Of a stretch of DNA of 6,317 nucleotides, positions 1 to 6,133 are shown piece by piece. A program made the translations under genes and the position numbers. The notes under the pieces are model-generated. The model saw only the letters and a program-made list of their open reading frames with translations, had not been told where the DNA came from and searched no databases. The number at the start of each line of letters is the position of its first letter. Positions within the stretch are counted from its first letter, which is position 1. Origin of the DNA: JBPEXY01 sp052031065. GTDB taxonomy: Bacteria; Pseudomonadota; Gammaproteobacteria; Immundisolibacterales; Immundisolibacteraceae. The stretch covers positions 1 to 6,317 of the forward strand of contig JBPEXY010000173.1 of the NCBI GenBank assembly GCA_052031065.1, given 5' to 3'.

Positions 1-785
1 GGCGGGAGAATATCTATCTTGATGATGTTGATCGAGAGGCGTGGCTGGAGGTGTTTGCGCAGGTTTGCGACCGTTTTAACTGGCGCTGTCACGCCTGGTG
101 TTTGATGGACAACCACTACCACCTGGTGGTTGAGACTATTGAGGGCAACCTTTCCAGGGGGATGCGGCAGCTCAATGGCGTCTATACCCAGAAGAGCAAC
201 CGCCGCCACGGGCACAGTGGCCATCTTTTCCAGGGGCGCTACAAGGCTATTCTTATTGACCGGGATAGCTACCTGCTGGAGGTGAGTCGTTACGTGGTGC
301 TTAACCCGGTTCGCGCCGGGATGGTCGGTGCCGCCGGCGACTACCGCTGGAGTAGTTATCGGGCCATGATCGGTAAAGCTGCGGTGCCTGCATGGCTGGA
401 TGTTGACTGGCTGCTGGCCAATTTTGGCCGGCGCAGAGCAACTGCCGTTAAGCGCTATATTGATTTTGTCGCCGCCGGGGTTGGAGTACCGAGTATCTGG
501 CTGGGCCTGGCCCACCCTCATTATCTGGGGGACCAGGCGTTTATTGATCGGCTTGGCGAGCAGTACGCTGCTGAAAGCCGCACCGACCTGAAGGAAGTAC
601 CGAGAATGCAGCGGCGGCCACTGGCCCATCCACTGGATTATTATTCGACTCATTACCCCGACCCCAAGGCAGGGATGGTGGCGGCTTATGCATCCGGTGA
701 TTATTCAATGAAGCAAAATGCCGACTGGTTTGGGGTGCATTATTCGACGGTCAGTCGCGCGGTTAACCAATCGGTCCCGCTTTGA
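1..785 (+). CDS. REP-associated tyrosine transposase (RAYT, Y1/HUH family), 5' end outside window
   Basis: This is a single-strand DNA transposase of the IS200-like Y1 family, of the domesticated RAYT kind that acts on REP palindromes. The frame is open to the left edge (first whole codon at position 3), and the 16 codons before the GTG at 51 read as normal family sequence (RENIYLDD...). The true start therefore lies upstream and GTG 51 is not the start. Counting visible residues from position 3, the metal-binding HUH motif is NHYH (His38, His40). The expected nucleophile is Tyr97 in SRYVVLNPVRAG, at the same distance from the HUH as in E. coli TnpA-REP. GHLFQGRYKA and WSSYRA are further family blocks. 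The C-terminus (about 232-256) is the usual helix-turn-helix, GVHYSTVSRAV. One oddity is MKQNADWF, where relatives, including the remnant at 4862-5221, have Ile instead of Asn at a buried helix position. Active-site residues are intact. It ends facing the NTF2-like gene across 79 bp; I see no clear REP there. Confidence 0.93.
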   Translation, partial: RENIYLDDVDREAWLEVFAQVCDRFNWRCHAWCLMDNHYHLVVETIEGNLSRGMRQLNGVYTQKSNRRHGHSGHLFQGRYKAILIDRDSYLLEVSRYVVLNPVRAGMVGAAGDYRWSSYRAMIGKAAVPAWLDVDWLLANFGRRRATAVKRYIDFVAAGVGVPSIWLGLAHPHYLGDQAFIDRLGEQYAAESRTDLKEVPRMQRRPLAHPLDYYSTHYPDPKAGMVAAYASGDYSMKQNADWFGVHYSTVSRAVNQSVPL

Positions 786-864
786 TCGGTGATGGCAAGC
801 GCTGGGGTTTCAACGGTAAACCGCATTTGGGCGTTTTGGCACTGTCTGCAGGGGTGAAGGATGC

Positions 865-1290
865 TCAGCGTTGCAGCCGGTTTTTTATGGCGTGCACGGC
901 GCTGCCCAGCAGGGGTATCTGTTCGTAGAGCATGGCACCAAGGTCGTAGTAGTCGCGGTGATAGTCGATCTGGTCGCCGAAGCGCAGGTGGGTGGAGCCG
1001 TCTACACAGATCTCTTTGCCGCGTCGCAGTCGTGGGTGGGCGAAGTACATTTGCCAGATCACGAAGGCCTGGTCACTGTTTTGCTGTAGTTCGGAGATTT
1101 CGAACCGGCAACGGCTGACGTTGGTCATCATGCGGTCGAAATAGCGATGCAGCTGGTCAATGCCGTCGAGGCGTTCCACCGGGTCCTGGAAGATCACCGC
1201 AGGGCTGTAGACGCTGCTCAACTGAGTGAGATCGCCAGCCCCCAACTGCTGTTCGTAGAATTCTCTAAACCGGTTAACGGCGTCGCTCAT
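865..1290 (-). CDS. NTF2/SnoaL-like protein of the photolyase neighbourhood
   Basis: This is a 141-residue protein of the nuclear transport factor 2 superfamily, a cone-shaped alpha+beta fold used for small-molecule binding, isomerases and dimer scaffolds. The N-terminal helix (FREFYEQQL), the YSPAVIFQDPVERLDG segment (28-43), an aromatic strand around Trp79 (FVIWQMYFAHP) and the late strand IDYHRDYYD (108-116) match the group found beside photolyase genes in gammaproteobacteria. The enzymatic activity, if any, is unknown; Asp36, His111 and Asp113 are the polar residues I would expect in the pocket. There is no signal peptide or membrane segment. The ATG at 1290 is preceded by GGAG at a spacing of 8, which supports this start. 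It lies 83 bp downstream of the photolyase on the same strand with no evident terminator between, so co-transcription is likely. In related clusters more genes follow on this strand; here a convergent RAYT comes next. Confidence 0.9.
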   Translation of the reverse strand: MSDAVNRFREFYEQQLGAGDLTQLSSVYSPAVIFQDPVERLDGIDQLHRYFDRMMTNVSRCRFEISELQQNSDQAFVIWQMYFAHPRLRRGKEICVDGSTHLRFGDQIDYHRDYYDLGAMLYEQIPLLGSAVHAIKNRLQR

Positions 1291-1373
1291 CGCTTTAACT
1301 CCGCTGAATTAGCCAATGGTAATGGTTCATCTGTGCTGCTGACAGGGGCGCTGCCAGGGTTTAAGTGCAGGGT

Positions 1374-2801
1374 TCATTGGTTTAACGCTTTAAACATTGC
1401 CAGGGTTTCCAGTCTTGCCTGTTTGTGGTCGACGATTGGCAGCGGATAGGGGTTACCCGGGTCGTGCTGCTGTAGCCAGCGGGACGGCTGGTGCAGCTGG
1501 TTAAGGGGTACTGACTGCAGTTCTGGTAACCAGTGGCGGATGAAGTTGCCCTGCGGGTCAAATTTCTGGCCCTGGGTTGTCGGGTTGAAAATACGAAACC
1601 AGGGCGCTGCATCAGCGCCAGTGCTGGCACTCCATTGCCAGCCACCGTTGTTTGAGGCGAGATCGCCATCGATCAGTTTCGACATGAAGTATTCCTCGCC
1701 CTGCCGCCAGTCTATCTGCAGGTCCTTGGTCAGGAAACTGGCGCAGATCATCCGCAGTCGGTTGTGCATCCAGCCGCTCTGGTTGAGGCAGCGCATCGCC
1801 GCGTCGACTATCGGAAAACCAGTCTCGCCGCTGCACCAGCGTTGAAACGCGTTGTGGTCGTTGCGCCACGCCAGTCGTTCGGTTTCTGGTTTGAAGGCGC
1901 GATTTTTTGACAGCCGCGGATAGCCATGCAGCAGGTGGCGGTAAAACTCTCGCCAGATCAGTTCATTCAGCCAGGCGAAACCACTGTCACCGCGCCCGCC
2001 GGGCAGGTAACCCAATGTCTGTTCCAGCGCTGCAACGCACTGGCGGGCAGAGAGCACACCAATAGCCAGGTAGGGTGATAAACCGCTGGTGCCGTGCCGG
2101 GCCGGGAAATCGCGCTGCTCTGCGTAGTGATGCAATTGTTGATTGCAGAATGATTGCAGCCGCCGGAGCGCGGCCTCTTCGCCTGCGGGCCAGGCGCTGC
2201 TGTCGGTCAGCTGCAAATCGACCGCGCTGGTTGTGGGCCAGGTTAGTGTTGATGCTGCCGCTACGCGGCCCCGGGGCGCTGGTGGCGGGCTTAGTCGGTA
2301 CCCCTGGTGTTGAAGCTGTTGCAGCCACGATTTGGCAAACGGTGTGTAAACCCGGTACATCTCACCCTGGCCGTTGGTGACGCTGCCGGGTGGCAGTATG
2401 CAATCGCTCTGGTGGATGCGCAGCGGTACCGACAGCAGATTCTGTACCGCATGGTCGCGCTGTTGTTCATTCACGCCGGGTTCCTGGTTACAGAAGATGG
2501 CGGTGATGTTCTCGCTTTCGACCTGCCGGGCCAGATGGCCGGCAATGTCCTCAAAACTGTCGACGGTGACCAGCTGCATTGAGATGCCCAGGTGCGCTAG
2601 CTGTGCGGCGAGTTCGAGCAGGTTGCGGCGGATAAAGTCGAGCTGTATCGGCGCTTGCCGGTGTTGCCGGGCCTGTTCGGGGCACAGGTAGTAGATCGCG
2701 CTGACGCGGGCGTCGTCACTGCCTGCGCTTGCGCAGGCCGCACTCAGTGCAGGGTTATCGTGGATGCGTAGATCGCTGCGAAACCAGACCAGGTGATGCA
2801 T
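1374..2801 (-). CDS. phrB: Class I deoxyribodipyrimidine photolyase
   Basis: This enzyme repairs cyclobutane pyrimidine dimers by blue-light-driven electron transfer from FADH-. The 475-residue length fits class I CPD photolyases. The N-terminal Rossmann-like antenna domain starts HHLVWFRSDLRIHDNPAL and occupies about residues 1-130. The helical FAD domain follows, with the phosphate-binding GTSGLSPYL (237-245), NELIWREFY (279-287), TGFPIVDAAMR (327-337) and WMHNRLRM (344-351). Catalytic and electron-transfer residues appear intact at a constant offset of +6 from E. coli PhrB: Glu280 and Trp283 for dimer contact, Asn347-Arg348, Asn384 near flavin N5, and the tryptophan triad Trp312, Trp365 and Trp388, plus Trp390. 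Together these favour a CPD photolyase over a signalling cryptochrome. The ATG at 2801 has AAGGG about 9 bases upstream. The gene lies 39 bp after the RudS-type gene, an arrangement recalling ybgA-phr of E. coli. The antenna is probably a folate, by analogy with the E. coli enzyme. Confidence 0.98.
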   Translation of the reverse strand: MHHLVWFRSDLRIHDNPALSAACASAGSDDARVSAIYYLCPEQARQHRQAPIQLDFIRRNLLELAAQLAHLGISMQLVTVDSFEDIAGHLARQVESENITAIFCNQEPGVNEQQRDHAVQNLLSVPLRIHQSDCILPPGSVTNGQGEMYRVYTPFAKSWLQQLQHQGYRLSPPPAPRGRVAAASTLTWPTTSAVDLQLTDSSAWPAGEEAALRRLQSFCNQQLHHYAEQRDFPARHGTSGLSPYLAIGVLSARQCVAALEQTLGYLPGGRGDSGFAWLNELIWREFYRHLLHGYPRLSKNRAFKPETERLAWRNDHNAFQRWCSGETGFPIVDAAMRCLNQSGWMHNRLRMICASFLTKDLQIDWRQGEEYFMSKLIDGDLASNNGGWQWSASTGADAAPWFRIFNPTTQGQKFDPQGNFIRHWLPELQSVPLNQLHQPSRWLQQHDPGNPYPLPIVDHKQARLETLAMFKALNQ

Positions 2802-2840
2802 GTTGGTATTCCCTTCTAAGTGGCGCGGTGGTGATGGTGG

Positions 2841-3824
2841 CTACAGGGCATAGCGCAGGCACAGACTCTCAGGGTGTGGCTGCAGATAGAACTGCTGTTC
2901 GATGTAGGGGGTCGGGTGCACCTGCAGGTAATGGCGGATCAGCGTTAATGGTGCCAGCAGCGGTAGTCTGCCGCTGCGGTAATGGTCGATATTGCTGGCC
3001 AGTGCCTGGCGCTCCGGGGAGCTCAGCCGGTCTTTGATGTAGCCCTGCAGGTGTTGCAGCACATTGGTGTGGTTGCGTCGTGTGATCGGCGTTTTGAGTG
3101 TTGTCATCAGCTCGCGGATGTAGTCGCTGCTGATGGCCTGCAAGTCGCCGGAGAGATCGGCAAGCAGGCCGCCCAGTCGCCGGTAGACCACCGGGCTGTG
3201 GGCCATGAGCAGAAATTTGCAGCGGCTGTGAAAATCTATCAGGCCGGCTGCGCTGAGGCCGTCGTCGTTGAGTTTTAACCAGGCGTGATAGACGAACAGC
3301 CGGGTGACGAAATTCTCCCTCAACTGGGGATCGTTAAGGCGGCCATCTTCCTCGACCGGCAGCTCCGGGCGTTGTTGCATCAGCGTCTCTGCGAAGATGC
3401 CAACACCGGAGCGGGTTGCCATGCCCGAAGGGTGGTAAACACGCACCCGCTCCATGCCGCAGCTGGGGGATTTGGCAGCGACAATGTAGCCGGCGATGTT
3501 GCCCAGCTGTGCTGCCTGTTGTTTACCAAAGCCCCGCAGCGCTGCGGTCAGGTCGGCGCCATCGCGACTGCGGGCGATAATTTCACCCTCGCTATGCTGC
3601 AGGCGGATAGAGGGTCGCGGGGTCGACAGCCCAATGCCAACCTCCGGGCAGACAGGGATAAAGTCGACAAATTCGGCGAGGCGCTCCATGCAGAACGAGT
3701 TACGTTTGTGGCCGCCGTCGTGACGCACCGGCGCGCCCGTCAGGCAGGCGCTGATGGCTAAAGGAATTTTTTCTCGCTGCTGCGCTGGTTGCGATGGTCC
3801 AGATTGCGTGGTGTGCGTATCCAT
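2841..3824 (-). CDS. rudS: TudS (DUF523)-DUF1722 fusion, RudS-type tRNA 4-thiouridine desulfidase
   Basis: This 327-residue two-domain protein has an N-terminal DUF523/TudS domain (about 22-165) and a C-terminal DUF1722 domain (about 170-325). TudS proteins hold a [4Fe-4S] cluster on three cysteines and remove sulfur from thiouracil. TudS-DUF1722 fusions have been described as RudS, which converts 4-thiouridine in tRNA to uridine. The three expected cysteines are present: Cys27 in ISACLTG, Cys59 in VCPEVGIG and Cys122 in AKSPSCG. The DUF1722 signature is clear in FHSRCKFLLMAH (198-209), NHTNVLQHLQGY (251-262) and LPLLAPLTLIRHYL (287-300). E. coli YbgA, next to phr, is DUF1722 alone, so this is the long form. 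Start choice: the frame stays open to 3929, but that would overlap the divergent gene. The ATG at 3824 has GGAG at a spacing of 10; an ATG at 3833 has GGAG almost touching it and is less likely. The substrate assignment is by family, not shown here. Confidence 0.92.
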   Translation of the reverse strand: MDTHTTQSGPSQPAQQREKIPLAISACLTGAPVRHDGGHKRNSFCMERLAEFVDFIPVCPEVGIGLSTPRPSIRLQHSEGEIIARSRDGADLTAALRGFGKQQAAQLGNIAGYIVAAKSPSCGMERVRVYHPSGMATRSGVGIFAETLMQQRPELPVEEDGRLNDPQLRENFVTRLFVYHAWLKLNDDGLSAAGLIDFHSRCKFLLMAHSPVVYRRLGGLLADLSGDLQAISSDYIRELMTTLKTPITRRNHTNVLQHLQGYIKDRLSSPERQALASNIDHYRSGRLPLLAPLTLIRHYLQVHPTPYIEQQFYLQPHPESLCLRYAL

Positions 3825-3925
3825 TGCAGACATACTCCGGGCTGTGGTGGAAGGCTGTTTTGAAACGGCCGGCAATCTCACCAGCCGCCCGTCAGACGAG
3901 GGTTGCTTTACAACATGGATACGCA
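3814..3925. repeat. 11-bp perfect inverted repeat formed by the two divergent gene starts
   Basis: Both divergent genes begin with the same 11 bases, ATGGATACGCA. On the plus strand these appear as TGCGTATCCAT at 3814-3824 (start of the rudS-type gene) and ATGGATACGCA at 3915-3925 (start of the TIGR01777 gene). The identity begins exactly at the ATG on both sides and stops after 11 bases, so both proteins start Met-Asp-Thr. This supports the two chosen starts. Whether it is functional (translation initiation, regulator half-sites) or a relic of an inversion or gene conversion cannot be told. Confidence 0.6.
3853..3870. promoter_or_regulatory. 18-bp near-perfect palindrome in the divergent intergenic region
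   Basis: The sequence GGCTGTTTTGAAACGGCC is an inverted repeat with arms GGC-x-GTTT and AAAC-x-GCC around a TG centre; only the fourth pair and the centre break symmetry. It lies between the divergent starts at 3824 and 3915, where a dimeric regulator could control both genes. TTGAAA inside it resembles a -35 element on the plus strand, but I find no convincing -10 at the right distance. Assignment as an operator is inference; no regulator gene lies in the window. Confidence 0.4.
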
Positions 3926-4829
3926 GCAAAAAACAATTTTGATCACCGGTGCCTCAGGGCTGATTGGTGGTGCATTAACACGCTATTTTGCAGCTGCGGG
4001 CCACAGTGTCGTTGCGCTACCGCGACTGCCTGCGGGGCAATGCGGTAACAGTGGAACAGCCGGTTGGTCGCCCGCAGAAGGTCAGTTTTATCTGCCCGCT
4101 GACGTGCAGCCGGATGTGGTGATTCACCTTGCGGGTGAGAACGCGGGTGACGGTCGCTGGACCAAGCGCAAAAAGGCAAACATTCTGCTTAGCCGGGTGC
4201 ATGGCGCAGAAACCCTGGTTGACGGAATCGGCCATTGGCCACGCCCGCCGGAACTGGTGTTGATGGCCTCTGCCGTTGGATTCTACGGTGACACTGGTAT
4301 GCAGGTGGTGGATGAAAGCAGCGCCGCTGGAGAAGGTTTTCTCGCCTCCATCTCTACCCAGGTGGAGCCGTTGGCCGTACCCCTGGACACTGCCGACACG
4401 CGGGTCGTGCAGATGCGTTTGGGAGTAGTCATGGCTGCAGAAGGAGGCGCGTTGCCGCGCATGGTGCTGCCTTATCGGCTGGGAATCGGCGGTGTTATTG
4501 GCAATGGCCGGCAGTGGCTCAGTTGGGTCAGTCTGTCTGAGCTGTGCCGGATGGTTGCATTTGTCATCGACACGCCAGCACTGCGCGGGGTGGTCAACAT
4601 GGTTTCGCCGAAGCCGGTGCAAAATCGGGAACTTGCCCGGGTGCTGGCGACGCTCTGTGGCACCAAAGCCTGGTTGCCGATGCCGGCGGCTGCGGTGCGT
4701 TTACTGTTTGGCGAAATGGGCGAGGAGATGTTGTTATCAAGTTCCCGGGTGGTGCCCAGGCGTCTTCGCGAGCACGGTTTTGAATTCTCCCCGGAGCCAC
4801 TGGAAGCCCAGCTTGGTCAGTTACTGTAG
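3915..4829 (+). CDS. TIGR01777 family SDR-fold oxidoreductase/epimerase-like protein (YfcH type)
   Basis: This 304-residue protein of the extended SDR fold belongs to the family of E. coli YfcH; its substrate is not known. The dinucleotide-binding loop TGASGLIG is at 11-18, followed by HLAGENAGDGRW (71-82), the family hallmark SAVGFYGDTG (119-128) and DESSAAGEGFLA (133-144). The stretch IGNGRQWLSWVSLSEL (195-210) is typical. The C-terminal DUF1731 domain (about 255-302) includes LPMPAAAVRLLFGEMGEEML and ends EFSPEPLEAQLGQLL. In relatives the segment after GEGFLA usually reads C..WE; here it is STQVE, so the Cys and Trp are replaced by Ser147 and Val150. The ATG at 3915 is preferred over an in-frame TTG at 3903: the purine run GAGGG at 3898-3902 abuts the TTG and stands about 12 bases from the ATG, which is long but usable. 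The gene diverges from the rudS-phrB set and is a frequent neighbour of photolyase genes. A soluble cytoplasmic location is expected. Confidence 0.94.
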   Translation: MDTQQKTILITGASGLIGGALTRYFAAAGHSVVALPRLPAGQCGNSGTAGWSPAEGQFYLPADVQPDVVIHLAGENAGDGRWTKRKKANILLSRVHGAETLVDGIGHWPRPPELVLMASAVGFYGDTGMQVVDESSAAGEGFLASISTQVEPLAVPLDTADTRVVQMRLGVVMAAEGGALPRMVLPYRLGIGGVIGNGRQWLSWVSLSELCRMVAFVIDTPALRGVVNMVSPKPVQNRELARVLATLCGTKAWLPMPAAAVRLLFGEMGEEMLLSSSRVVPRRLREHGFEFSPEPLEAQLGQLL

Positions 4830-4861
4830 GCACTTGCTGATTAATGATTGATGGTTGCTTA

Positions 4862-5221
4862 TTTCGAGTTCATAAGCGCTAGATTGATTTGGTCGCTGCT
4901 GGCGTTGGGCTAGCGAGTATCGGGCAGGGCCTGCCGCACCTTCGTTACCTGAGGGGCCGGGCTTTCATTGGTCGGCTTGGCGAACCGTACGCTGCTGCAA
5001 ACCGTACCGACCTAAAGGAACTGCCGAGAATGCAGCGGCGACTAATGGCTCTCGCACTAAACTGTTCTTCGACTCGTTACCCCAGCCCTAACCCCAACCC
5101 CATAGCAGAGCTGGTGGCGGTTTATGCATCCCGGTGATTATTTAATGCAGCAGATTGCCGACTGCTTTGGGATGCATTATTCGACGGTCATTCGTGCAGT
5201 TAACATGTCAGTTTTGTCTGA
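4862..5221 (+). pseudogene. 3' remnant of a second RAYT transposase, frameshifted
   Basis: This is a decayed C-terminal fragment of a RAYT closely related to the one at 1-785, with clear nucleotide similarity from the shared TAAGCGCTA (4873 here, 449 there) to the C-terminal helix-turn-helix. The N-terminal half, with the HUH motif and nucleophile, is missing. Reading frame KR-stop-IDLVAAGVG aligns with KRYIDFVAAGVG, so a TAT Tyr codon has become TAG at 4880-4882. Further matches are RTDLKELPRMQRR and LVAVYAS. A CC pair in the intact gene is CCC here (5130-5132); this shifts the frame and gives a TGA at 5135-5137. Restoring the frame yields GDYLMQQIADCFGMHYSTV, the family helix-turn-helix. 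An extra 12 bases lie in the 5080-5101 CCC-rich stretch. The original stop context is also shifted by one base, so the restored frame would read on to 5276. It cannot make an active transposase. It sits directly after the TIGR01777 gene, in the same orientation as the intact copy. Confidence 0.9.
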
Positions 5222-5311
5222 TGCGATTGCTAGACCTGATCGCCCCCATTTGTTGTTCATTTGTTTGTTGTGCTGAGGGTGGCAGGAAGGTTGATTTACG
5301 CATAGCGACTA

Positions 5312-5320
5312 GAGGGAGGA
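5312..5320 (+). promoter_or_regulatory. Strong Shine-Dalgarno that decides the SDR start
   Basis: GAGGGAGGA stands just before GTG (5321) and ATG (5324). GAGGG is 7 bases from the ATG but only 4 from the GTG, so ATG 5324 is preferred. The roughly 90 bases before it (5222-5311) hold no gene and no promoter I can call with confidence. Confidence 0.7.
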
Positions 5321-5323
5321 GTG

Positions 5324-6064
5324 ATGCAGGAATTCGACGGCAAAGTAGTGTTGGTGACGGGGTTTGGCTCTGGCATTGGTCGCGCTGTTGCGGTGGCCTT
5401 TGCTGCACAGGGGGCCAGGGTGGTCGGTCTGTCGCGGCGAACGGGTCCGGGTGAGGAAGTGGCGGCACAAATTAAGGCGCTTGGCGGCGAGGCACTGTTT
5501 ATGGCCACTGATGTTGGCGATGCGGAGGCGGTGCAGCTGGCTGTTGGCCAGGCAATTACACAATTCGGCGGGATTGATGTGGCGGTGAACAGCGCTGGAA
5601 TACGCCTGACCGGTACCGCAACCAGCCTGTCGGTGGCCGATTGGGATGCCGTGATCCGCACCAATTTAACCGGCAGTTTTCTGGTTAGCCGGGCGGTTAT
5701 TGCGACCATGGGTGATGCGGGCGGCACGATTATTAATATCTCTGCCAATTCCGGTTTTCGTGGTACCGCCGGGCGGGTTGCGTACAGTGTGTCGAAAGGG
5801 GCGATTCACAATCTGACTGAAGCGATGGCCCTCGACCATGCGGCTGATGGCATCCGCGTGAACTGTATTGCCCCTGGTCCTACCGCTACAGCGATGCTGG
5901 ATGGCCTGCCCAGGGAGATGCTGGCCAGGCTGGATACCACGATTCCACTTGGGAAAATCGGTGAAGCTGAGCAGGTTGCCAGCGCCGCGCTGTTTCTGGC
6001 CTCTGATGCCGCTGCGCACATTACCGGCGCAATTCTGCCGGTTAATGGCGGTGCGCATCTGTAA
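5324..6064 (+). CDS. Classical SDR family NAD(P)-dependent oxidoreductase (FabG-like fold)
   Basis: This 246-residue classical short-chain dehydrogenase is predicted to oxidise or reduce an alcohol/ketone substrate that the sequence does not identify. The cofactor loop is TGFGSGIG (12-19). Ser37-Arg38-Arg39 after the second strand, with no acidic residue, favours NADP(H). Asp63-Val64, NSAG (89-92, usually NNAG), Asn114 in RTNLTGSF and the YSVSK active site (Tyr154, Lys158) follow. The IAPGPTATAML loop starts near 182, and the ending ILPVNGGAHL is typical. The catalytic serine normally lies 13 residues before the Tyr. Here that position is Ala141, flanked by Ser140 and Ser143, so the tetrad is irregular while the rest is conserved. 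The gene follows the RAYT remnant and converges with a DUF1993 gene 69 bp downstream, so it is probably a single-gene unit. It is not obviously part of the photolyase set. Confidence 0.94.
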   Translation: MQEFDGKVVLVTGFGSGIGRAVAVAFAAQGARVVGLSRRTGPGEEVAAQIKALGGEALFMATDVGDAEAVQLAVGQAITQFGGIDVAVNSAGIRLTGTATSLSVADWDAVIRTNLTGSFLVSRAVIATMGDAGGTIINISANSGFRGTAGRVAYSVSKGAIHNLTEAMALDHAADGIRVNCIAPGPTATAMLDGLPREMLARLDTTIPLGKIGEAEQVASAALFLASDAAAHITGAILPVNGGAHL

Positions 6065-6072
6065 CCCGCGAT

Positions 6073-6082
6073 GCGCTAGCGC
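6073..6082. repeat. Short perfect palindrome between convergent genes
   Basis: GCGCTAGCGC is a 10-bp perfect palindrome eight bases after the SDR stop codon, in the 69-bp gap between two convergent genes. It has no following T-run, and with a two-base centre it would form only a weak hairpin. I record it as a possible part of a termination region, without strong support. Confidence 0.2.
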
Positions 6083-6133
6083 CTGACGATTGGGGGTAAT
6101 TAGCTTTAGAGCAACGCTGCCATCCGCCCGCAA

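Noticed and set aside
806..822. Inverted repeat GGTTT-N7-AAACC after the RAYT stop, considered as terminator or REP.
   Set aside because: The stem is only 5 bp and AT-rich, it has no T-run after it, and it lacks the GTAG/GGAG-type foot of REP sequences.
880..896. T-run (GGTTTTTT) downstream of the RAYT, considered as its terminator.
   Set aside because: It lies within the 3' coding end of the NTF2-like gene, and no GC-rich hairpin directly precedes it.
2307..2582. Plus-strand open frame of 91 codons opposite the photolyase.
   Set aside because: It is a shadow of the photolyase coding sequence and has no family resemblance.
3285..3761. Plus-strand open frame of 158 codons opposite the rudS-type gene.
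   Set aside because: It is antisense to a well-conserved gene in GC-rich DNA and shows no recognisable domain.
3825..3929. N-terminal extension of the rudS-type gene up to 3929.
   Set aside because: It would overlap the divergent gene start, adds 35 residues unlike the DUF523 N-terminus, and lacks a ribosome binding site.
4923..4935. GGCAGGGCCTGCC palindrome in the RAYT remnant.
   Set aside because: Only one unpaired base at the centre and no symmetry beyond; it falls in former coding sequence and looks incidental.
5222..5311. Possible promoter for the SDR gene (TTGATT near 5291, several TTGT elements).
   Set aside because: No matching -10 at normal spacing, so any call would be a guess.
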